DNA of 64,000 nucleotides from Ignavibacteriales bacterium (GTDB lineage: Bacteria; Bacteroidota; Ignavibacteria; Ignavibacteriales; Ignavibacteriaceae): assembly GCA_016707115.1 (NCBI GenBank), contig JADJIH010000018.1:99215-163214 (forward strand). The letters run 5' to 3'. The position numbers and the translations under genes were made by a program. Positions 1 to 8,046 of the stretch are shown in pieces (position 1 is the stretch's first letter; each line of letters begins with the position of its first letter). The notes below the pieces were generated by a model. That model saw only the letters and a program-made list of their open reading frames with translations, did no database searches and was not told where the DNA came from.

Positions 1-352
1 TAATTGCAAACGGCGGAGTTTCAGCTTCATTTAAAATGATAAGATTATTTACCATCACATCAATGTGTCCTGTTGCAAGATCAGCATTATCCGTATCTGC
101 TGGACGCTTACGGACAACACCTTCTATCGCAATTACAAATTCACTTCTTAAATCTTTTGCTAAAGTATGAGCATGTTCATTAAATGTTGGTTCAAATACG
201 ACTTGTGTAATTCCGTGTCTGTCGCGCACCTCAATAAAAATAACTCCGCCCAGATCTCTTCTTCTATCAACCCAGCCGTTTAGTACAACATTTTCTCCAA
301 TATTTGATTCGCGTAATTCACCGCAAGTATGTGTTCTTCTTTTAAATTGCAT
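1..352 (-). CDS. aspS: Aspartyl-tRNA synthetase, N-terminal part (cut by window edge)
   Basis: Reading the minus strand from an ATG at 352 gives 117 codons that run off the left edge of the window. The start reads MQFKRRTHTCGELR, followed by VVLNGWVDRRRDLGG and IFIEVRDRHGITQVVF. This is the anticodon-binding OB-fold that opens bacterial AspRS, which charges tRNA-Asp in the cytoplasm. The catalytic core and the GAD insert lie outside the window. Whether the enzyme is discriminating or also charges tRNA-Asn cannot be judged from this fragment. The gene is divergent from the membrane protein at 464. The identification is firm because the NGWVDRRRDLGG signature is characteristic. Confidence 0.93.
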   Translation of the reverse strand, partial: MQFKRRTHTCGELRESNIGENVVLNGWVDRRRDLGGVIFIEVRDRHGITQVVFEPTFNEHAHTLAKDLRSEFVIAIEGVVRKRPADTDNADLATGHIDVMVNNLIILNEAETPPFAI

Positions 353-463
353 AATGCTCTAAGTAACTCCTAAATGAATTTGAGGGCTAAAAATAACTAA
401 ATGATTAAGCTCATACAACCTCACTTTTTAGACTAGTAAGTGTTTTGTAATTTAAGAATAGAA

Positions 464-1906
464 ATGAAAAAAATATTATTTTTATCTAAAAGGAAAAAAA
501 ATCTGCTTCTAAATCCCTATGTGGGTATTATTGTCTTTATATATGTTTTATCTCGACTATATTTCTATTTTATTTTAAAATTGGAATTTTCTTATCATCT
601 TAAAGAATATTTAATACAATATTTAGATATTCCCTTATTAAAAAGCAATCTTTTCGAAAGCATTCTTTATCTCCACTCACAACCACCATTATTTAACTTT
701 TTAATCGGGGCTTTTGAAATACTTTTCGGTGATTATTCTTTAGTTGTGTTTTTTGTTTTATTTCAAATTATCGGTTTGATGACAGTAGTGTTGGGATTTA
801 GGATACTTGAATTTATAGAAGTCAATAAAAAAGTATCGTTTATACTTATCATTTTTTATGCTTTGAGTCCTGCAACAATCGTATATGAAAATCTATTTTA
901 TTACACCCATCCCATTATTTCTTTTTTAATATTTTCTTGTTATCAATTACTTGTTTTCATTAAATCAGAAAAGCCTATTAATATATTTTTGTTTTTTGTT
1001 GGATTATGGTTTGCTGTTTTTACGACGAGCTTTTTTCACATAAGCTGGTTTTTATTGATTTTATTATCTTTATTGTTTGTCCTTAAATCTAAACGAAAGA
1101 CAATTTTAAAAGCATCGGCACTGCCTCTTATTTTAATTTTTGCATTATATTTTAAAAACTATTTAGTTTTCGATCAATTTAATTCTAGTTCCTGGATAGG
1201 GTTAAATTTGTCGAGAATTACGGTTCATCAATTGGATAAAAATTTAAAACAAAAACTAGTAGAGAGTAAACAACTGTCAGAATTAACAAATCTTGCTCCC
1301 TTTACACACTACTCAGATTTGAATTCTGCTGGCATTAAATATTTCAACAAAAAGACAGGGGTTGAGATTTTAGACCAAACAATAAAAAGTAGTAACAGAA
1401 CTAATTTTAATAATATTGGTTACTTATGGATTTCAAAGCAAGTATTAAAAGATGACCTCTATGTTATACAAAACTATCCTGGGGCTTACTTCGCAGGTAT
1501 TACACGAGCCTTTGCTTTGTATTTCGATTCACCAACAAAATATAAACTCCTAACTTCCAACATTTATAAATTTAGAACCTACGATAAATTTTTTAGTGCA
1601 TTTGTTTATGGTTCCTCATCAAATACAAAAACCGGCTACACAACTATATTCTTGATTGTACTAATTCTTAGTGCATCATTTTATTTGCTTATTAAACTGA
1701 ACAATAACCTGAGCATAAAAATATTTTTGCTTTTTGCTTTGATTAACGTGCTGTATGTAATGTTTGTTGGTAATACGCTTGAATTTGGTGAAAATAATAG
1801 ATTCAGATATTACTCGGAAATCTTTTATATCCTTCTTTTGGGTTTAGTTATTAATGAACTATTTATAAAGCCCTTTTTAAATAAAGAAAAACAGAAAAAT
1901 CTATGA
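464..1906 (+). CDS. Polytopic membrane protein, GT-C (PMT/GT39-like) glycosyltransferase candidate
   Basis: This is a very hydrophobic protein of about 480 residues with roughly ten membrane spans. An early luminal-type loop contains HSQPPLFNFLIG, resembling the QPPLYY-type loop of the GT39/ArnT/PMT_2 lipid-linked sugar transferases, and the family call rests mainly on this. The reading frame opens at a GTG at 440, but the ATG at 464 (MKKILFLSK) gives a normal basic N-terminus and is preferred. The stop overlaps the thymidine phosphorylase start by four bases (ATGA), so the two are probably co-translated although no functional link is obvious. The substrate is unknown. It could also be an O-antigen ligase-like or other multi-span envelope protein. 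Confidence 0.6.
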   Translation: MKKILFLSKRKKNLLLNPYVGIIVFIYVLSRLYFYFILKLEFSYHLKEYLIQYLDIPLLKSNLFESILYLHSQPPLFNFLIGAFEILFGDYSLVVFFVLFQIIGLMTVVLGFRILEFIEVNKKVSFILIIFYALSPATIVYENLFYYTHPIISFLIFSCYQLLVFIKSEKPINIFLFFVGLWFAVFTTSFFHISWFLLILLSLLFVLKSKRKTILKASALPLILIFALYFKNYLVFDQFNSSSWIGLNLSRITVHQLDKNLKQKLVESKQLSELTNLAPFTHYSDLNSAGIKYFNKKTGVEILDQTIKSSNRTNFNNIGYLWISKQVLKDDLYVIQNYPGAYFAGITRAFALYFDSPTKYKLLTSNIYKFRTYDKFFSAFVYGSSSNTKTGYTTIFLIVLILSASFYLLIKLNNNLSIKIFLLFALINVLYVMFVGNTLEFGENNRFRYYSEIFYILLLGLVINELFIKPFLNKEKQKNL

Positions 1907-3207
1907 ACACAGTAGAACTTATCCGTAAAAAAAGAAACAAAGAAAATCTTTCAAAAGAAGAAATTTTATTTCTTATTAATAACTACACAAAAAATAAAAT
2001 TCCTGATTACCAATTTTCTGCATTCTTAATGGCAGTTTACTTTAACGGAATGAGCAAAGAAGAAACTGCATCTCTCACGGAAGCAATGCTTTACAGCGGA
2101 AAAGTTTTAAATCTTAATTCGATTTCGGGAATTAAAATTGATAAGCACTCAACTGGTGGAGTTGGAGATAAAACATCTTTAATAATTGCCCCGATTGTTG
2201 CAGTGGCTGGAGTTAAAGTGCCAATGATTTCCGGAAGAGGATTGGGACATTCCGGTGGAACACTTGATAAGCTTGAAGCAATTCCTGGTTTCAGAACCAA
2301 TCTTACTTTATCAGAATATAAAAATGTTCTTAAAAAAGTTGGTGCTGTTTTAATTGGACAGACAAAAGAAATTGCTCCTGCCGATAAACTTATTTATGCT
2401 TTGCGTGATGTAACTGCAACTGTTGAATCGATTCCGTTAATTACCGGAAGCATAATGAGTAAAAAACTTGCAGAGGGAATTGATGGACTTGTGCTTGATG
2501 TTAAAACAGGTAATGGTGCATTTATGCAAAAGACAGAAGATGCAATTGCTCTTGCAGATTCTCTTATCCAAACGGCAAAAGCGTTTGATAAAAAAGTAAT
2601 TGGCTTTGTTACGGATATGAATCAGCCGCTTGGCAATTATATTGGCAACTGGTTAGAAGTTTATGAATCAATACAGGTATTGCGCGATGGAAAGAAAAAT
2701 GATTTAACAGAGTTATCATTAATTCTCGCTGGAGCTATGATTTATCTTGGTAAAAAATCAAAATCCCTTGATGAAGGAATTGAAGAAGCAATAAGAATTT
2801 TAAAATCAGGAAAAGTATTTGATAAATTTATTGAAATTGTAAAGGCGCAGAATGGCAAAACTGATTTTATTCTACATCCAGAAAAATATCCAAAGTCAAA
2901 ATTTAGAGAAACAATTAAATCAAACTCTGCAGGTTATTTATCTGAAGTAAACACTTACGAACTTGGAATGGCGGCAATTGAACTTGGTGCCGGAAGAAAA
3001 ACCAAGGATGATAAAATTGATCCTAAAGCAGGAATAATTTTTAATTACAAGATTGGTAATACTATTAATAAAGGTATTGTGCTTGCAGAACTTTATTCAG
3101 ATTCTAAATCCGGAATTGATAACGCAAAGAAAAGAATTGCCAGTGCTATTAAAATTTCCAAATCAAAACCACAAAAGTTAGAATTAATTAAGACTATTAT
3201 TAATTAG
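1903..3207 (+). CDS. deoA: Thymidine/pyrimidine-nucleoside phosphorylase
   Basis: 434 residues, the normal length for the family. The enzyme splits thymidine, and in the broader subgroup uridine, with phosphate to give the base and (deoxy)ribose 1-phosphate in nucleoside salvage. KIDKHSTGGVGDKTS is the phosphate-binding loop, and SGRGLGHSGGTLDKLEAIPG is the family signature. LRDVTATVESIPLI and DVKTGNGAFM are further conserved blocks, and the C-terminal alpha/beta domain is present. It starts on the ATGA overlap with the upstream membrane protein. Sequence alone does not separate DeoA (thymidine-specific) from Pdp (broad pyrimidine), so the symbol is used loosely. Confidence 0.93.
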   Translation: MNTVELIRKKRNKENLSKEEILFLINNYTKNKIPDYQFSAFLMAVYFNGMSKEETASLTEAMLYSGKVLNLNSISGIKIDKHSTGGVGDKTSLIIAPIVAVAGVKVPMISGRGLGHSGGTLDKLEAIPGFRTNLTLSEYKNVLKKVGAVLIGQTKEIAPADKLIYALRDVTATVESIPLITGSIMSKKLAEGIDGLVLDVKTGNGAFMQKTEDAIALADSLIQTAKAFDKKVIGFVTDMNQPLGNYIGNWLEVYESIQVLRDGKKNDLTELSLILAGAMIYLGKKSKSLDEGIEEAIRILKSGKVFDKFIEIVKAQNGKTDFILHPEKYPKSKFRETIKSNSAGYLSEVNTYELGMAAIELGAGRKTKDDKIDPKAGIIFNYKIGNTINKGIVLAELYSDSKSGIDNAKKRIASAIKISKSKPQKLELIKTIIN

Positions 3208-3316
3208 AACACTATTAAGTGGCGACTATCAATAATTGTGGTTTCCACTTCTTTCAATTCATACCCTCTAATGGTATATTTTATTACACGAATATCTAAT
3301 CTTAAGGAGAAATGAA

Positions 3317-4195
3317 ATGCTTTTTATCATAGCACTTATCGGAGCAGTTGCAGCTTTTTTTATCTATAAAAACGCAAAGAAATATAACATAAAAGCCCAG
3401 GCTACTTTTTCTTTTATAGGAATGGTTGTTGCCCTTGTTTTAGCTTTTGCTCAAATGTTTACTGTTATTCCAGCAGGATTTGCCGGAGTGATAGATATGT
3501 TTGGAAATGTTAGTGATAACACTCTTAAGCCGGGTGTAAACTTTGTAAACCCGATTGCAAACATAGTTAAGTTTGATACGCGTAAACAGGAGTTAAAAGA
3601 GACTATGAATGTTCCTTCGAAGGAAGGATTGAGTATTGAACTGGAGTTAAGTTTAATTTTCCGTTTAAGTATGGATAAAGTAAACGAGATTTATAAAACT
3701 GCTGGAGATTATGAAGAATATCTTCAAAAAATTGTAACTCCAAATTTCAGATCAGTTGTTCGTGGTGTAACAACAAAGTATGAGGCAAAAGCACTTTACA
3801 CTGCAGAGCGGGAGAAACTAGAAAATGAAATAAAAGCTAAGCTTTCTGCTGTTCCAGAAATGAAAGAAGCAATTGTTCTTTCAACTCCATTAAGGCAAAT
3901 TACTCTTCCAATCGGATTAAAAAATGCAATTGAGGAAAAATTAAAATCTGAACAGGAAAGCCAGCGTATGGAATTTATTCTTGCAAGAGAAAGACAGGAA
4001 GCAGAGAGAAAACGTATCGAAGCTAAAGGAATTTCAGATTTCCAGACGATCGTCAGCCAAGGAATTAGTGATCAGTTGTTAAGATGGAAGGGAATTGAAG
4101 CAACTGAAAAGCTCGCAAATTCGCAAAATTCAAAGATTGTTGTAATTGGATCTGGAAAAGATGGTCTTCCCCTTATTCTAGGAAATGATAAATAG
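3317..4195 (+). CDS. Prohibitin/SPFH-domain membrane protein
   Basis: 292 residues. Two hydrophobic segments lie at about residues 1-16 and 30-50, followed by an SPFH/prohibitin domain at about 55-230 (IPAGFAGVIDMFGNV, LKPGVNFVNPIANIV, FDTRKQEL). A charged helical stretch rich in Glu, Arg and Lys follows (residues 215-250), as in prohibitin and HflK/C coiled coils. Such proteins form large ring or raft assemblies at membranes and often modulate FtsH-type proteases, but the specific role here is unknown. A good ribosome site, AAGGAG at 3304-3309, lies seven bases before the ATG. It is a single gene with about 110 bases on its 5' side and about 80 before the haem operon. Confidence 0.85.
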   Translation: MLFIIALIGAVAAFFIYKNAKKYNIKAQATFSFIGMVVALVLAFAQMFTVIPAGFAGVIDMFGNVSDNTLKPGVNFVNPIANIVKFDTRKQELKETMNVPSKEGLSIELELSLIFRLSMDKVNEIYKTAGDYEEYLQKIVTPNFRSVVRGVTTKYEAKALYTAEREKLENEIKAKLSAVPEMKEAIVLSTPLRQITLPIGLKNAIEEKLKSEQESQRMEFILARERQEAERKRIEAKGISDFQTIVSQGISDQLLRWKGIEATEKLANSQNSKIVVIGSGKDGLPLILGNDK

Positions 4196-4274
4196 ACCAA
4201 TTAGTCATTTGTAATTGATGCTAGATTTTATATTTTTGAACTCATAGGTCAAATAATTAGATGAATAGTTAATT

Positions 4275-5099
4275 ATGCTTCCAACGATACACACACTAAA
4301 CATATTGCTTCCGTTTTTTTATATAGCAACTTTTGCTATTTACTTTTATGATTTTCAGCAAGGTGGTAAAAAGTTTGAGAACTCTAAACGACTTTTTCTT
4401 TTCTTAACACTCATATTTCATTTTCTATATCTACTATTAAGAACTATTGAGTTTAATCATCCACCAATTACAAATGTTTTTGAGATCTTTACTGTGCTGG
4501 CTTTCTCAATCAGTTTTGCTTACTTCATTTTGGAATTAGTCACAGATATCAGAGGTACAGGTCCTTTTATAATTATCATCTCAATAATCTTCCAAGTTAT
4601 ATCAACTTTATTTATTCAGGATCTAACAGAAGTAAAAGAAGTTTTAAGAAGCAACCTGCTTGGCATTCATGTTATCAGCGCATTGATTGGATATTCTGGT
4701 ATTACAATCTCAGCAGTTTATGGAGTTTTATATCTTATTCTTTACAACGAAATAAAACTTAATAAGTTTGGTTTGATATTTAATCGCTTACCAAGTTTAG
4801 AAATATTAGAACGTATGAGTTTTATTGCCGCGATTATTGGATTTGTTTTGTTAACGATTACAATAATCATCGGAATAATCTGGCTGCCGCAAGCTTTTCC
4901 AAATATTACTTTTGCGGATCCAAAGCTTATAGGAACTTTTGCAGTATGGATACTATACGGAATTGGACTTATCAATAAATTTTTAGGCAAATGGCGGGGA
5001 AAGAAATTAATTATTCTTTCCATCATCGGCTTTTGTCTGGCAATTTTATCAACAATGCTCACAAATTTTTTAGGAAAAAGTTTTCACTCATTCTATTAG
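4275..5099 (+). CDS. CcsA/HemX-like cytochrome c assembly membrane protein
   Basis: 274 residues with about eight transmembrane helices, matching the size and shape of the CcsA/CcmC/HemX superfamily. The conserved region NHPPITNVFEIF sits in a periplasmic-type loop between helices, where family members handle haem. Its stop lies three bases before hemA, so it opens the haem operon, as hemX sits beside hemA in Bacillus. Two roles are possible: haem export and cytochrome c maturation (CcsA/ResC type), or regulation of glutamyl-tRNA reductase level (HemX type). The sequence alone does not decide between them. No tryptophan-rich WWD block is obvious, which favours the HemX-like subgroup. Confidence 0.8.
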   Translation: MLPTIHTLNILLPFFYIATFAIYFYDFQQGGKKFENSKRLFLFLTLIFHFLYLLLRTIEFNHPPITNVFEIFTVLAFSISFAYFILELVTDIRGTGPFIIIISIIFQVISTLFIQDLTEVKEVLRSNLLGIHVISALIGYSGITISAVYGVLYLILYNEIKLNKFGLIFNRLPSLEILERMSFIAAIIGFVLLTITIIIGIIWLPQAFPNITFADPKLIGTFAVWILYGIGLINKFLGKWRGKKLIILSIIGFCLAILSTMLTNFLGKSFHSFY

Positions 5100-5102
5100 A
5101 AT

Positions 5103-6383
5103 ATGAATCTTCTTGGAATATCAATAAATCATCGCACTGCTCCAGTAGAACTTAGAGAAGCACTTCATTTAAGTGAAGATGAAATTCGTAAGTTCATACA
5201 GCAGACAAAAGATAGTGCTTTTGCAGAAGGGATTATTATCTCTACCTGTAACAGAACAGAGATTTATGCAATTCCAAAGAGTGATAAAACAAGTTTAAAA
5301 GATTTAGAGAACCTGATAAAAAATTACAAATCAAGTTTTGAAGTAAAGGATGAAAACTTTCAGCATTTCATTTCTCGCGAATCTATCGAACATCTTTTTC
5401 GTGTTGCTTGTGGAATTGAATCATTATTGATTGGGGATAACCAGATTTTCAAACAGGTAAAAGATTCATTTTTAATTTCCGAAGAAATGAATTTTGCCGG
5501 TGTATTGATTCGCCGAGTAATGGATGCAGCAACTCGTGTTGGTAAACGAGCAATTAATGAAACAACAATTAGTGAAGGCGCTGTAACTGTTAGTTATGCG
5601 GCTGTTCAGCTCGTTGAAAAAATATTTTCTAATCTTCAAAAAAAATCTGCACTGATAATTGGAACTGGTGAAACCGGAGAATTAGCCGCAAAACATTTAC
5701 GCGACAGAGGTATTGGAAGACTTGCCTTAACAAATCGTTCGTTTGAAAAAGCAGAAAAACTTGCGGCTGAATTAAAAACGGCTGTGTTTCCATTTTCAAA
5801 TTTCAAAGAGCATTTGCACAAGTTTGATATAATTGTAAGTGCTACAAGTGCTGAAGGGCTGATTATCACAAAGAAAGACATTGATGAGGCTATGAAGAAG
5901 CGTAATTATGCTTCGATGGTGCTTATGGATATTGCAATTCCGCGTGATATTGATCCTGAATCCAAAAAGATAGATTATGTTTTTTATCATGATATAGATT
6001 CATTAAACATTATCGTTGAGCAAAATCTAGGCAAGAGAAAAACAGAAATTCCAAAAGTTGAAAAAATTATTCAGGAAGAGCTTGATAATTTCTTTGAATG
6101 GTATAATTCATTAGAAGCCGCACCGACAATAAAAACATTACGTGATTATTTTGAAAGTGTTCGTGCTGAAGAAGTTGAAAAAAACATCAACAAGTTTTCT
6201 GAGGATGATAAAGAAAAATTGGAGATCATAACTAAGAGAATTATAAATAAAATCCTTCATCATCCCACAATTGAATTAAGAAAAATCTCTGAATCAGATT
6301 TAAGAGCCGAGGATACGGCTGCAAAAATTTCTATCATAAGAGATTTGTTTGGGCTAAATTCAAAGAATAAAGAAAATAAATAA
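5103..6383 (+). CDS. hemA: Glutamyl-tRNA reductase
   Basis: 426 residues. It catalyses the first committed step of C5 tetrapyrrole synthesis, NADPH-dependent reduction of Glu-tRNA to glutamate-1-semialdehyde. The N-terminal catalytic domain contains GISINHRTAPVELRE and STCNRTEIYA, with the active-site Cys at residue 49. The NADP-binding Rossmann domain begins with ALIIGTGETGELAAKHL near residue 180, and a C-terminal helical dimerisation domain follows. Length and domain order are complete. It is followed by a palindromic repeat element (6393-6459) and then hemC. The partner aminomutase hemL and the next enzyme hemB are not in this window. Confidence 0.97.
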   Translation: MNLLGISINHRTAPVELREALHLSEDEIRKFIQQTKDSAFAEGIIISTCNRTEIYAIPKSDKTSLKDLENLIKNYKSSFEVKDENFQHFISRESIEHLFRVACGIESLLIGDNQIFKQVKDSFLISEEMNFAGVLIRRVMDAATRVGKRAINETTISEGAVTVSYAAVQLVEKIFSNLQKKSALIIGTGETGELAAKHLRDRGIGRLALTNRSFEKAEKLAAELKTAVFPFSNFKEHLHKFDIIVSATSAEGLIITKKDIDEAMKKRNYASMVLMDIAIPRDIDPESKKIDYVFYHDIDSLNIIVEQNLGKRKTEIPKVEKIIQEELDNFFEWYNSLEAAPTIKTLRDYFESVRAEEVEKNINKFSEDDKEKLEIITKRIINKILHHPTIELRKISESDLRAEDTAAKISIIRDLFGLNSKNKENK

Positions 6384-6392
6384 ATTTCGAAT

Positions 6393-6459
6393 GTCAGCCT
6401 GAGCTTGTCGAAGGCGGAATAATAAGTTGAAAGTCACACTTCGACAGGCTCAGTGTGAC
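6393..6459. repeat. Intergenic palindromic element, GTCACACT type
   Basis: Inverted repeat between hemA and hemC. The right half, 6433-6459, has an 8-base stem (GTCACACT/AGTGTGAC). The left half (CTGAGCTTGTCGAAG, about 6399-6413) pairs with CTTCGACAGGCTCAG (about 6439-6453), so the whole element can fold into a longer hairpin. The same core recurs at 14179, 42361 and 56431. Its position inside an operon suggests it is transcribed. Confidence 0.8.
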
Positions 6460-6469
6460 AAAAGTTTTT

Positions 6470-6484
6470 AAGGAAAAATACTTG
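6470..6484 (+). promoter_or_regulatory. Ribosome binding site and TTG start of hemC
   Basis: AAGGA at 6470-6474 lies seven bases before a TTG at 6482. The longer frame opens at a GTG at 6455, but that codon lies inside the palindromic element and has no ribosome site. Using TTG gives a protein of 313 residues in which the cofactor Cys falls at residue 242, the same length and position as in E. coli HemC. Confidence 0.75.
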
Positions 6485-7423
6485 AAACAAAAAATTGTAA
6501 TCGGTTCACGTGGCAGCGAGCTTGCATTGTGGCAGGCAAATCACATTAAACGCGAAATTGAAAAGAAAAATAAAAATGTAAAAGTTGAGATCAACATCAT
6601 CAAAACAAAAGGTGATAAAATTCTTGATGTTGCGCTTTCAAAAATTGGAGACAAATCTCTTTTCACTAAAGAACTTGAAGTTGAGCTACTTGCAAAACGA
6701 ATTGATTTAGCTGTACATAGCTTGAAGGATTTGCAAACTCAAATTCCTGCAGGTTTAAAATTAGCGGCCGTTACAAAACGCCATGAAGTGGAAGATGTTT
6801 TGATCGCAAGAAAAAAAGGAATGACAATTCAGTCATTACCAGAGTTTGGAGTAGTTGCAACAGGTTCTTTGAGAAGAAGATCTCAGTTGCTTCATCTTCG
6901 GCCTGATCTTACAGTTCTTGATTTACGTGGAAATGTTCCATCACGAATTCAGAAATTTTTAGAATCAGAATGGGATGCAATTATTCTTGCACGCGCTGGA
7001 GTTGAAAGATTAAATCTAAAAAAACACATTTCTTCATTCATACCAAAAGAAGATATTCTTCCGGCAGTTGGGCAAGGCGCGTTGGGAATTGAAATTCAAG
7101 AAGATAATAAAGTAGTTGAAGAAATTGTTAAATCGCTTCATCACGATGAAACTTATAAAGCTGTGATTGCAGAACGTTCATTACTTCGCGCATTAGAAGG
7201 TGGATGCCAGGTTCCGATAGGTGCGTTTGCAGAAGTTAAATCAAGCGGGCTTTATCTTGATGCTGTTGTTGGATCATTGGATGGATCAATAACATATAGA
7301 AAAAAATTACGCGGAAGCAAAAGCGATCCGGAAAAACTTGGGAAAACTCTTGCAAAGGATTTGTTGAAGGCTGGTGCAAAACAAATTCTAAAAGAAGTTT
7401 ATCAAACGGCGAGAGCTAAATGA
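6482..7423 (+). CDS. hemC: Hydroxymethylbilane synthase (porphobilinogen deaminase)
   Basis: 313 residues from the TTG start. It condenses four porphobilinogens into hydroxymethylbilane. IVIGSRGSELALWQA opens domain 1. AVHSLKDLQT carries conserved catalytic and substrate-binding residues, and TGSLRRRSQLLHLRPDL is the conserved Arg-rich block. EGGCQVPIGAFA holds Cys242, which binds the dipyrromethane cofactor. The frame could extend upstream to a GTG at 6455, but that would translate part of a palindromic repeat. The 3' end overlaps the next gene by four bases (ATGA), so translation is probably coupled. Confidence 0.96.
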   Translation: MKQKIVIGSRGSELALWQANHIKREIEKKNKNVKVEINIIKTKGDKILDVALSKIGDKSLFTKELEVELLAKRIDLAVHSLKDLQTQIPAGLKLAAVTKRHEVEDVLIARKKGMTIQSLPEFGVVATGSLRRRSQLLHLRPDLTVLDLRGNVPSRIQKFLESEWDAIILARAGVERLNLKKHISSFIPKEDILPAVGQGALGIEIQEDNKVVEEIVKSLHHDETYKAVIAERSLLRALEGGCQVPIGAFAEVKSSGLYLDAVVGSLDGSITYRKKLRGSKSDPEKLGKTLAKDLLKAGAKQILKEVYQTARAK

Positions 7424-8043
7424 AAAGTAAATTATTTATCATCATTCAATTAATGCAGATCATAATAATTGTTTTGTCTTTTTCGTTATTGATAAATGGT
7501 TGTAATTGTATACCGTGCAACGAAAAAGAAGAAGCGCAAATTCCACTTGATGTCCTGAAAAAGGCTGATCAGTTTATAATATCAAAAACCGGAGATGAGT
7601 TCTTTAAGAAATATATTACTGCAGATTTTTTTCAATCAAAGCATATTGAACCAAACTATCTGATGGTTTACAAATTCTATATGCCTGAAAAGCCATTTGT
7701 TGATGAGTTGATAAGATTTACTGTTGACAGCACGGGAAAAGTTTTGACACAATACGAAGTTGTTGGCATTCCTGATTGCAATGCAAACCAAATGGATTGT
7801 GATTTTGTTGTTGATGATAAAATTGCAAAGCAAATCGCTACTGAAAATGGTTTGCCAAAAGGAATTAAAGATTGGAAAGTTGATTTTGTTTGGGAAGCAA
7901 AATACAATAAATATGTTTGGCACTTGTTCAGTACTTTAAAGGAAAGCAAGGGAGATTTTGGTTATCGCGCAGATGGGGAGCAAATTGTTATTGATCCAAA
8001 TAATGCTTCAGTGATTTATCAGGATAGCTGGCAAATAAAATAG
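7420..8043 (+). CDS. Unknown Cys-rich lipoprotein inside the haem operon
   Basis: 207 residues with no family that I recognise. The first 28 residues form a long hydrophobic signal ending in the lipobox-like LLINGC, so it is probably a lipoprotein. Right after the lipidation Cys comes a cysteine cluster (GCNCIPCNEKEE), and a second pair lies mid-protein (PDCNANQMDC), raising the possibility of metal or haem binding or disulfides. The rest looks like a small soluble domain, possibly PepSY-like in its beta pattern (VDSTGKVLTQYEVVG, DGEQIVIDPNNASVI), but this is a guess. It overlaps hemC by four bases and ends three bases before the TetR-HemD fusion, so it is an integral operon member. Confidence 0.75.
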   Translation: MKSKLFIIIQLMQIIIIVLSFSLLINGCNCIPCNEKEEAQIPLDVLKKADQFIISKTGDEFFKKYITADFFQSKHIEPNYLMVYKFYMPEKPFVDELIRFTVDSTGKVLTQYEVVGIPDCNANQMDCDFVVDDKIAKQIATENGLPKGIKDWKVDFVWEAKYNKYVWHLFSTLKESKGDFGYRADGEQIVIDPNNASVIYQDSWQIK

Positions 8044-8046
8044 ACT

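Noticed and set aside
440..463. GTG at 440 as start of the membrane protein
   Set aside because: The ATG at 464 gives a typical basic N-terminus (MKKILF); the eight-codon extension has no ribosome site.
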